Source of the DNA: Odiellus spinosus
Taxonomy: Eukaryota; Arthropoda; Arachnida; Opiliones; Phalangiidae
Direction of reading: 5' to 3'
Length of the DNA: 64,000 nt
Assembly: GCA_963920705.1 (NCBI GenBank)
Contig: OY987239.1
Coordinates: 5,348,371-5,412,370, forward strand
The translations under genes were made by a program, and so were the position numbers. This document shows, piece by piece, positions 52,960-61,021 of this stretch; the stretch's first letter is position 1, and every line of letters starts with the position of its first letter. A model generated the notes under the pieces. The model saw nothing but the letters and a program-made list of their open reading frames with translations. It was not told where the DNA came from and searched no databases.

Positions 52960-53660
52960 AATCGTATTTCTTACTAATGCTCAATAAAAACTATAGCGTT
53001 TAATATATGCTTCAATCTATACTAATTAAAAGCCTGGTAAATATCTCGAAAGATAGGTTTACTAACCTAACCTTACCTAAAGAAGTGAAAAAAAGGGATG
53101 GGCTAATTCGAGGGATTAACTAACCTAACCCAATCTTACCTAAAATATTAGAAGAGGGACGGGTTACTCGGAGCAAGGGATTACCTAGTTGAGGGATATA
53201 CTTTTTTCCAGGGATTAATTAATCTAATCTAACCTTACCAAAATATCACAAAATGGACAGGGTAGCCCGAGGGATTAACTAGTTGGAAAGATGGGCTAAT
53301 ACGATGGATTAACTAACCTCACCTTACCTAAAATATTACAAGAGGGACGGGTTAGCCCGACCTTGGGATTAAATATTTGGAGGGATGGGCTACTTCCAGG
53401 GATTAACTAACTTAGCCAAATCTTACCTTAAAGATTTCAAGATGGACAGCTAAGCCCGAGGAATTAACTAGTTGGAGGGATTGGTTTGAAAGAGGGATAA
53501 ACTAATCTAGCCTAACCTTACCTAAAATATTACAAGAGGGACGGGTTAGCCCGAGCTAGAGATTAACTTGTTGAGGGGACAGGCTAGTTCGTGCGATAAA
53601 CTAACCTAGCCTAGTTCGTGCGATAAACTAACCTAGCCTAACTGTACCTACAAAGTTACA
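52960..53660 (-). repeat. Composite TTAGG-type repeat, copy 3
   Basis: Block 2 (52960-53050, ATCTTTCGAGATATTTACCAGG on the minus strand), then about six 110-120-bp units with AACTAACCTAACCTTACCTAA and GAGGGACGGGTTAGCCCGAG phrases. Mirror image of 1180-1370. Confidence 0.8.
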
Positions 53661-53695
53661 AGAGGGACGGGCAAGCCCTTGAGAATTTCATAATC

Positions 53696-54310
53696 TCATC
53701 TTAAATTTTATAATATTGAATTGCATCGAAAAAAATGGGCATGGAATGCGGAACAATCCATTTAAGCAGGAGAACATAATTCAGGAGACCAGAAGTTAGT
53801 GGCCGTTTATTTAACTCGCTGAAATCAGTTTCCGTTTCTCCTATCCTATTTAACATTCTAAATCTTTACTTTATTTTATAATATACTTGAGTTCTGGACT
53901 AGGATGTGCTTAAGATCCAGACGTATTATTGGCCAAGTACTTATTAGCAGCGTCATCAAGTAGTAGTATTGACGTTGCTATTAAACAGCTGGCCAATTAT
54001 TAAAATCTGGATCTAAAGCTCATCCTCGTCGTAAAACTCAAGTATTATAAAATAAAGTAGAGATTGAGAACGTTAAACTTTAAATTGAGCACTTGGCTAA
54101 GAAGTCCAGCTCAAGTGATATTTATTCCTTAGACCTTTCATATACATAATAGATTAAATTTGCTACATTTTTAAGTAGAGCGAAATAATTTTAATCGCCT
54201 AGATTTATTCAAGAACTCTAACCAGAGGATAGCGAGAAAGACGTCGCTTATCACCGAAATATAGGTGAGAAACGATTGCCGAAAAAAATCGAACGCGACT
54301 ACATCGCTTA
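53696..54310. repeat. Foldback repeat, first direct copy
   Basis: About 610 bp, repeated at 54680-55290. Each copy contains a long hairpin: TTTACTTTATTTTATAATAT / ATATTATAAAATAAAGTAGA outside, and GATCCAGA / TCTGGATC with GGCCA/TGGCC inside. Confidence 0.85.
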
Positions 54311-54344
54311 AGAGAGAGGGCGCACCACAATTTTAAACGCTAAC

Positions 54345-54448
54345 CTATACCACCCTTTGGCGCAGTGCATCTACTAGTACCGAATCTGTAAATCTCGCTT
54401 ATATAGGCCGAGAAGCGATATGTAATTATTAAAGCTAAAAAATCTAAG
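54345..54448 (+). repeat. tRNA-derived repeat, B-box lost
   Basis: TTTGGCGCAGTGCATCTACTAG (A-box-like), then TCTCGCTTATATAGGCCGAG and AAAGCTAAAAAATCTAAG. It is the inverse of 56778-56885, where a B-box and A-tail follow. Confidence 0.65.
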
Positions 54449-54679
54449 AAAATCTTGCCTACTTTTTAATAAGGTGAATTTAAAGGGATACCACTGAAAA
54501 ATTTAATAGTCGAAATTAAACAGCTTAAGAGGGCTACGCTAGTATAAGAACCCAGTGAATGTAATTTTCAGTTACCGATAAAAATGCCATTATAAAAAAA
54601 ATTATTGTTTAAAAAATTAAATTTATGTTTACCAATTTATGTTTACCATTAATGCTCGGCTAAGTTTACATAATCGAAT

Positions 54680-55290
54680 CTTAAATTTTATAATATTGAA
54701 TTGCATCGAAAAAAATGGGCATGGAATGCGGAACAATTCATTTAAGCCGGAGAACATAATTCATGAGACCAGAAGTTTGTGGCCGTTTATTTAACTCGCT
54801 GAAATCGGTTCCGTTTCTCCTATCCTATTTAACATTCTAAATCTTTACTTTATTTTATAATATACTTGAGTTCTGCGACTAGGATATTCTTTAGATCCAG
54901 ACTTATTATTGACCAACTACTTATTAGCAGCGTCATCAAGTAGTAGTATTGACGTTGCTATTAAACAGCTGGCCAATTATTAAAATCTGGATCTAAAGCT
55001 CATCCTAGTCGTAAATTTCAAGTATTATAAAATAAAGTAGAGATTGAGAACGTTAAAATTTAAATTGAGCACTTGGCTTAGAAGTCCAGCTCAAGTGATA
55101 TTTAGTTTTAGACCTTTCATATACATAATAGATTAAATTAGCTACATTTTTAAGTAAAGCGAAATAATTTAAATCGCCTACCTTTATTCAAGAACTCTAA
55201 CCAGAGGATAGCGAGATAGACGTCGCTTATCACCGAAATATAGGTGAGAAACGATTGCCGAAAAAAATCGAACGCGACAACAGCGCTTAA
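54680..55290. repeat. Foldback repeat, second direct copy
   Basis: Matches 53696-54310 with scattered substitutions and small indels. The hairpin arms (about 54842-55060) are kept. Confidence 0.85.
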
Positions 55291-55411
55291 GGGGAAGCTC
55301 AGAGCGTTTTTTTTTCTGGGCCCTACTTTCGACACGTTTTTCTTGGCTTCTAGGGCTATCACAACTATTTCCTTACTTTTAAATGAAACTAGAGACAATT
55401 CCAAGTAACCT

Positions 55412-56692
55412 ACCCGAGTAACATTTTTAATTACTGTTATAGATAATTTTTAAATTAACTTTAAACTTCTTTAAATAGTGAAAAGATAGTGTCACTAATG
55501 CATGATTTATTCGAAAACGAAGATTTTTTCAAGCGGTCTTTTTTGTTTACTAAATTAGATATGATAACGTAACTTCCCCGAGAGACATTTCATTTAAAAA
55601 TTAGCATTAAAATTTAATTACCCTTCAAAATAACCCTATATTTGACTTTATTTTTCTTTATTAATTAACATAACTAAATGTGTTTTGTCTAAATAGGGTA
55701 ATAGATAAGTTATTCATCTATCGTACGAATGTTTAAATTAAGTGCTACGATTATTATTAAGCGAGTTATGATAATTTTACGAAGCTACGTATTCGTGATT
55801 TATACCTGCACTTAAGATGATTTCCGGTCGAATGAATTAACATTTTTTCGAAAAATAACTCGGGTTTAGTTTTTGAGATTAAGTTGAACATTTTATCCTA
55901 AACTAATTTAATTTTAATAATTAGCGTTAACCTAAAAATTATCTTTCCATTTTTTTCACCAATATTTAAGACAAAATATTCTTATTACTGTATAATACTC
56001 AATGAAGCAACTCTCCAATAACTTAATTAAGTTTAGTTTCCATTTCTCCGATAATTATTAAAAGAGTTATTAAAGTTTTACCGGAGCCAGTTTTAAGGTT
56101 TTTAAGCCACTCCAACTTGTTTTTTCATTCCCACATGTACGGGGGAAACGCACGGAGCGGTTGGGAAAAGGGGTAAGTAAGCCGCCCGACGACAAGGAGT
56201 GAAGCGGTAGACGGAGAACGGCGACTCAAGCCTAAAAAACCCTGTTCTTTCTCGGCAACTAGCATTCTCCTTTTCATCCTTCACGAGTCTCTGGAAAATT
56301 TAGTGGAAAACTTGGACACGTAAAATGGTCATATCTCTGATAATATTTATGTTATAAATGAAATCTCAAATTCGTATGATAAATGATTATCTCATCTTCT
56401 AGCCTATTTATAACAAAATATTAAATAGGTTAATACTGAAAATAATAGTGTCAAACAAAGGGATATTTTGGAGGGTAATTAAATGTTAATGCAATTTTTT
56501 AACATTAAATGTCTCTCGGGGAAGTCAAGTTATCATATCTCACAAAGTAAACTAAAAAGACCGCCTGAAAAAAATCTCCGTCCGTTTTCGAATATATGAT
56601 TCCTAAGTGACCCTATCTTTTCACTATTTAAAGAAGTTTAAAGTTAATTTAAAAATTATCTATAACAGTAATTGGAAATGTTACTAGGGGAG
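55412..56692. mobile_element. Unidentified TIR element with about 230-bp terminal repeats
   Basis: Left terminus ACCCGAGTAACATTT and right terminus AAATGTTACTAGGGG. Inverted similarity runs about 230 bp (55412-55640 versus 56455-56692). A related sequence without the element is at 57000-57060 (AAGTAACCTCCCCAGTAGTA), which defines both junctions. No transposase. An approximate CC/GG-rich target is visible but no clean duplication; superfamily unknown. Confidence 0.7.
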
Positions 56693-56741
56693 AGTAGTAT
56701 GAAAAAGAGAGTTAGAGCACAGGAGGTGCCAAGAGGTTTTT

Positions 56742-56885
56742 TTTTTTTTTTTTCATCTGGGTTTCGAACCCGGAACCTCTTAGATTTTTTAGCTTTAATA
56801 ATTACATATCGCTTCTCGGCCTATATAAGCGAGATTTACAGATTCGGTACTAGTAGATGCACTGCGCCAATAGGTGGTTTACGTT
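56742..56885 (-). repeat. tRNA-derived SINE with A-tail
   Basis: Minus strand: TTGGCGCAGTGCATCTAC (A-box-like), about 80 bp, then GGTTCCGGGTTCGAAACCC (B-box in a T-arm), GATG and an A-run of about 18. The A-to-B spacing is longer than in a tRNA. Confidence 0.7.
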
Positions 56886-56924
56886 AGCGTTTAAAATTGT
56901 GGTGAGCCCTCTCGCTTAAGGGGA

Positions 56925-57095
56925 AGCTCTGAGCGTTTTTTATCTGGGCCCTACCTTCGACACGTTTTTCTTGGCTTCTAAGGCTATCACAACTATTTCC
57001 TTACTTTTAAATGAAACTAGAGACAATTACAAGTAACCTCCCCAGTAGTATGAAAAAGAGAGTTAAAGCACAGGAGGTGCCAAGAGGTTCCGGAG
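56925..57095 (+). repeat. Second copy of the segment flanking the TIR element (empty site)
   Basis: CTTAAGGGGAAGCTCTGAGC...CAGGAGGTGCCAAGAGG is the same as 55285-55411 joined to 56693-56735, without the insertion. Confidence 0.8.
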
Positions 57096-57097
57096 GT

Positions 57098-57190
57098 GCC
57101 AATTTTTTTTTTTTTTTTTTTTTTTCATCCGGATTTCGAACACGGAACTTCATGTATGTGAGGTAGGTGCATTAGCAGACTACACCATCT
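57098..57190 (-). repeat. tRNA-derived SINE with A-tail
   Basis: Minus strand: GATGGTGTAGTCTGCTAATG (A-box-like), CACCTACCTCACATACATG, then GTTCCGTGTTCGAAATCC (B-box), GGATG and an A-run of about 22. The spacing is that of a real tRNA, so it is close to its source. Confidence 0.75.
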
Positions 57191-57655
57191 TCTCTTATCA
57201 ACTTTTAAACTATTTTCCATCCTTATCTATATTCTCGGGTCTTATCTCTATGTTCAGATATCACGTGATTGAAAGTTTAAATTTTAAGGCGCGAAGATAT
57301 GGGATAATCAGTAAGCTTTGGTATCTCTAACATTTACAAAATACCATATGAAGATAGGGTTAACCACGAATTTCGTCAATTATGTATGTTTAGAATGCGT
57401 ATTAAATGCGTGTACCAACCAATATTAAAACCAATACTGCAACTGAAACAAATGAAATATGAGTCATGTAGGAAAAACCCAACACGTCATTGAATCAGAG
57501 GTCACATATCTTCAGTGTATAAAAGCCAGCTTTATCGTATAGATAAGACTATTTTACAACGTTCACGATAATCATCTAGACCTGCACTATTCTGGCAAGT
57601 ATTTTTAAAATTATGACATATATATTCAGTGATACTCCAATTCTCTCTCACTTAT
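57191..57655. other. Upstream region of the Maverick relic
   Basis: Plain AT-rich sequence. No terminal repeat of the Maverick is visible here. Confidence 0.4.
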
Positions 57656-57659
57656 CGAT

Positions 57660-58284
57660 ATGGATTTATGTCTGCAACACCCCTTTAACGGACTGGTGGC
57701 TGGTGTAACGGGATGTGGAAAAAGCGTCTTTGTTGCGAAATTGATTGAGCACAAGGAAATTAGAATTTCGCCCCCACCCGAACGTATAATTTGGTGTTAT
57801 ACTGAATACCAGGACAAACTGTTTAATTCCATATCGAGTCATACCCCAAGCGTGGAATTTCACGAAGGTCTATTGGAAAAACGCCAACGTTAGAAACTTT
57901 GTTATATTAGACGACATTTTATGCGAAATCTCTAATAACAAGGAAGTTACCAACTTGTTTATTCGAGGATCCCATCATCGAAATACGTCAGTACAAATTT
58001 TAATGCAAAACCTCTACTACCCAAGAAAGGAAATTCGAACCTTGAATCTCAACGCTCATTATCTGATAATCTTCAAAACGCCGAGAGACCAATCTGCGAT
58101 TCTACATTTGGCAAAACAAATATCTCCAGTCAACAGCAAATACGTTGTGGACGCGTTCAGACAAGCTACAGCCATCAGTTACGGATATCTATTCGTAGAC
58201 CTCAAAGCTACGACCCCGGAAGATAGAAGACTAAAGACCGGGATTTTACCAGAAGAACAAGCCGCCATTTTTCTACCAAAATGA
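57660..58284 (+). pseudogene. Maverick/Polinton packaging ATPase, frameshifted
   Basis: Two frames make one A32/FtsK-HerA-type ATPase of Maverick and adintovirus elements, which pumps DNA into virion shells. Walker A is GVTGCGKS (about residue 18), followed by the family motif SPPPERIIWCY. The frame breaks at about 57880, and Walker B (VILDD) follows in another frame near 57900. The second frame (57955-58284) has RNTSVQILMQNLYYP and ends near FLPK. The frameshift means this copy is dead. It overlaps the next ORF by 4 bp. Confidence 0.75.
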
Positions 58285-58760
58285 CCGGAATAATCGAAGC
58301 AAACTTCTTGAGAGTTCTAGGCCAATGGATCGTGAAAGAAATAACACTATTCGTGAAGGAGACGGGCGAACACGAGGTATGGATCTTTAAAGCGCCATTC
58401 CCTTTCACGGACTTATCGTCTAATAATGAAAGGCAATGTCAATGGCTGACGAGAAACAGTTGCGACTTACGCTGGGACGAAGGAGATCATTCATTCGAAG
58501 CTCAGCCTGAAATTGCCAAAATTATACGAGAGAAAGCTGACACCTTTATAACCAAAGGCTTAGAAAAATCTATCGTGTTCTCAATGTTTTTGAACACTGA
58601 AGTCGCTAACGCCGAAGATTTGGGCTGCCCGAGACGAGTAACTATAATTTGTGGAACGCCTAGAAGTTGTACGTTTCACCGAGACGAAAACAATTGTACG
58701 CTAGTGAAAGCTGCCCGATTAGCTACATGGCTCCGCCGAAGAGAGTACACGAGCACTTAA
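58281..58760 (+). CDS. Conserved Maverick-linked protein, function unknown
   Basis: 159 residues, open throughout. It has VWIFKAPFPFTDL, QWLTRNSCDLRWDEG and KGLEKSIVFSMF. A C-terminal Cys/His group (GCPRR, CGTP, CTFHRDENNC) looks like a zinc site. Proteins with these motifs sit beside the ATPase in arthropod Mavericks (recalled, not checked). ATG overlaps the ATPase stop, as in compact viral-type gene order. Confidence 0.55.
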   Translation: MTGIIEANFLRVLGQWIVKEITLFVKETGEHEVWIFKAPFPFTDLSSNNERQCQWLTRNSCDLRWDEGDHSFEAQPEIAKIIREKADTFITKGLEKSIVFSMFLNTEVANAEDLGCPRRVTIICGTPRSCTFHRDENNCTLVKAARLATWLRRREYTST

Positions 58761-58819
58761 ACTTTCTAAAATATCTGAGTTCGTGTAACGCGTGTTAGCG
58801 AAACGCCGCCATTAAATAC

Positions 58820-59065
58820 GTGAGTAAAGAAGAATTAAAAACCATCGCTGAATGTTGTATAAATATACTGCAAGGTAACGTTTCTCTCACAGATGACGAG
58901 AAGAAGCGACTGAAAAAGCATTGCAACTCCATACGTCGCGTGGCCAAGAAAAATACTCCTGCTAAACGAAGACAAATTTTAATTCAAAAAGGCGGATTTC
59001 TCCCAATATTACTTCCGATAATCAGTTCGATAGCAGGAGCTATCCTATCTAAAGTTATCAATTAA
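58820..59065 (+). CDS. Small Maverick protein with C-terminal hydrophobic segment
   Basis: 81 residues from a GTG/TTG-type or upstream start: a basic middle (KKNTPAKRRQ), then GGFLPILLPIISSIAGAI, a hydrophobic tail. Resembles the small core or membrane-active pX-like proteins of Mavericks and adintoviruses (family knowledge; role inferred). The true start is uncertain because no ATG lies at the frame start. Confidence 0.55.
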   Translation: MSKEELKTIAECCINILQGNVSLTDDEKKRLKKHCNSIRRVAKKNTPAKRRQILIQKGGFLPILLPIISSIAGAILSKVIN

Positions 59066-59067
59066 AG

Positions 59068-59670
59068 ATGACGAAAAAAATGCTATTAATTTCCGAGGAG
59101 ACGTTCCAAAGACTTAATTCGGAGAAAGACTTCAAAGTGGATAAAACTTTGGATTTGGAAAAGTCAGATAAAATTAAAGACATTCTCGATGATCCCAATT
59201 TGAATAACAAGGACAAAATTAATCTCGAGGGTTATTAATAAAAGATCGAAGAAAAAAGTTAAAAAACCGAAAATACAAAATTGGAGTGCGGAGATTGCTT
59301 CCGACGTGCCGTCATATATGACCTCGGAGTGTTTAGATTTATACAAGTGGTTAGAGTTAACATTGAAAATTAAATGGACTGACGCCGGGAGTTGATTTCC
59401 AACAAGCGTAGAGTCGTAGGATCGAACATCGTCGATCTCCAAGCTTATTCAGTATCAAAATCCAAGAAACAAATCGCAGTCACGGACTCGAAAGAGTTCT
59501 ACGAATTGTTGTATAAAGTGAACGCGCCTAGATCTCTAATAAAAATCCGCGAAAGTGACGTCATCCCACCCGAGAAGAGGGAATATAAAGATGAAACGGA
59601 AGATGAGTATTATTCTGACGATAGCGGACCAAGGAAGGGTCGTGGTTTCTGTAATTGGATTTCACTGTAA
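59068..59670 (+). pseudogene. Maverick structural-type ORF, broken
   Basis: Starts ATG at 59068 three bases after the preceding stop (MTKKMLLISEETFQRL) but ends at TAA 59236-59238. Related-looking sequence continues in other frames and resumes at 59392-59670 with SKEFYELLYKVNAP and ending GRGFCNWISL. At least two disruptions. Function not known. Confidence 0.5.
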
Positions 59671-59910
59671 TATTTATACCAATAAAATACACTTGAATAT
59701 ATTTTCTCGATTCATTTATTAATTAGGCTTTGACATGGAGAGTGGTAATGTCGAGGTTGTCTCTGTAGGACTTTTAGCGTCTCTATTCGAGTCATTTATA
59801 AATTCTCCCAAGTGATTAACTGCAGTTTTAATTGTATTTATAATAATAATTATAGAAGTTAGCGATTTTGTATTCTGGCATTATATTACTTCGAACAACT
59901 GTTCATTCAA
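59671..59910. other. Spacer inside the Maverick relic
   Basis: AT-rich with no ORF. No major capsid or DNA polymerase B gene is seen anywhere in the relic, so large parts are deleted. Confidence 0.4.
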
Positions 59911-60045
59911 TGGAAGAACTTAAAAAAATATATAATAAGGTGTCGGATCCGGGATCTTACGGTAGTGTTGACGGCTTATACCGAGCGGCTAAAGACCGAG
60001 GATTACAGGTTACGCTTCACATGATATCTCGAACGTCACTATACT
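59911..60045 (+). pseudogene. Maverick integrase-type ORF, N-terminal fragment
   Basis: MEELKKIYNKVSDPGSYG then VDGLYRAAKDRG: the start of the F54H12.3-like transposon-derived integrase family by recall. It stops after about 45 residues; no catalytic core remains. Confidence 0.5.
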
Positions 60046-60073
60046 GAAAAAGGGGACGCCGGTCGAGGGTGAT

Positions 60074-60559
60074 ATGTTCGAGTCAGAGACGACGACGAGT
60101 GCTAAATACAAGTTTAGTTATATCGCGCGATTACGACGTGTGGAAGATTCTGTAAAACCGGATTACTTCTTAACTATACCGGGAGAGTTGGCAGTCATGT
60201 TGGGATTTACGAAAGACCATACAAAAACTACGACAATCGTCCACGCGAGAATAGCCAGTTATCCGGTGGATTTAGACGCGGGTCTTCATTCACTCTTCAT
60301 ATATTCTGATATCGTTGAAAGTAGGGCTGTAGGGGACGCCCATGTTCCGCTTTTACGAATAACGAGTGCCCAAGGGAATGACGGGGATACGGTAGACAGA
60401 GAATTTTCTCGTCCTCATTACCTCCCAGTCTCCTACAATTCCTTTCAATCCATCGAAATTAACATTATGAGTGAAATGGGTGTACCCGTCAAGTTCGAAA
60501 GAGGTAAAGTTCACGCGACTCTACATTTTAGACCTCGAAGAATGTGGTCGCCCTTATAA
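60074..60559 (+). CDS. Conserved Maverick-linked protein (possible minor capsid)
   Basis: 161 residues with GELAVMLGFTKDHT, HSLFIYSDIVESRAVGD and VPLLRI, ending FERGKVHATLHFRP. This C-terminal region is common in arthropod and cnidarian Maverick-type loci. It lacks the longer N-terminus those proteins have, and no initiator context is obvious, so it is probably truncated. Capsid role is a guess. Confidence 0.55.
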   Translation: MFESETTTSAKYKFSYIARLRRVEDSVKPDYFLTIPGELAVMLGFTKDHTKTTTIVHARIASYPVDLDAGLHSLFIYSDIVESRAVGDAHVPLLRITSAQGNDGDTVDREFSRPHYLPVSYNSFQSIEINIMSEMGVPVKFERGKVHATLHFRPRRMWSPL

Positions 60560-60619
60560 ATAAGCCGACAGTATGGACGCGCTCGCCATTCTTATCGAGA
60601 GAGTTAAACGAGACGCATC

Positions 60620-60757
60620 ATGAAGCAAAAACTGTCCTCCACCCAGTCGGACTACGATCGCCACTTTTTAAATCAAATTGGACACGGAATTAAGGTCGAC
60701 CACGCTAAATATTTTCAAAGTCAGATTGGAAAGGGTTCTTGTTGTGTTCGCGGGTAA
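60620..60757 (+). pseudogene. Small Maverick ORF interrupted by Gypsy-B
   Basis: MKQKLSSTQSDYDRHF... with repeated QIGHG/QIGKG motifs. The reading continues into the LTR at 60740 and stops there. It looks like the start of a Gly-rich small structural protein. Confidence 0.4.
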
Positions 60758-60978
60758 CTTTAACGTATAAGATAGGGTAATGACTAACGCAGTTGTACTA
60801 GTGATGTAATAACTTTATTTACAGTTTAAAACTTTGTAGTAGAATTTACATTGTCGAGAGCAGGAGACTAACTGACTAAAACTAGATAATGCTTTATCTT
60901 TTTATACCTATCGTTATCTGGATATGGTTTTTTATAAGACGAGATCGAGCCGTACATTTTTTATGTCAATACGCAACA
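60740..60978 (-). repeat. Gypsy-B 3' LTR (239 bp)
   Basis: On the minus strand it runs TGTTGCGTATTG...GAACACAACA, with short inverted TGTTG/CAACA ends. The likely target duplication to look for at the far LTR is GTTCT (60735-60739). The PPT is AAAGAGAAGGTAT at 60979-60991. The other LTR is beyond the window. Confidence 0.8.
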
Positions 60979-61021
60979 ATACCTTCTCTTTAAAAATTTT
61001 TAAAATTTAGTTACACAAATT

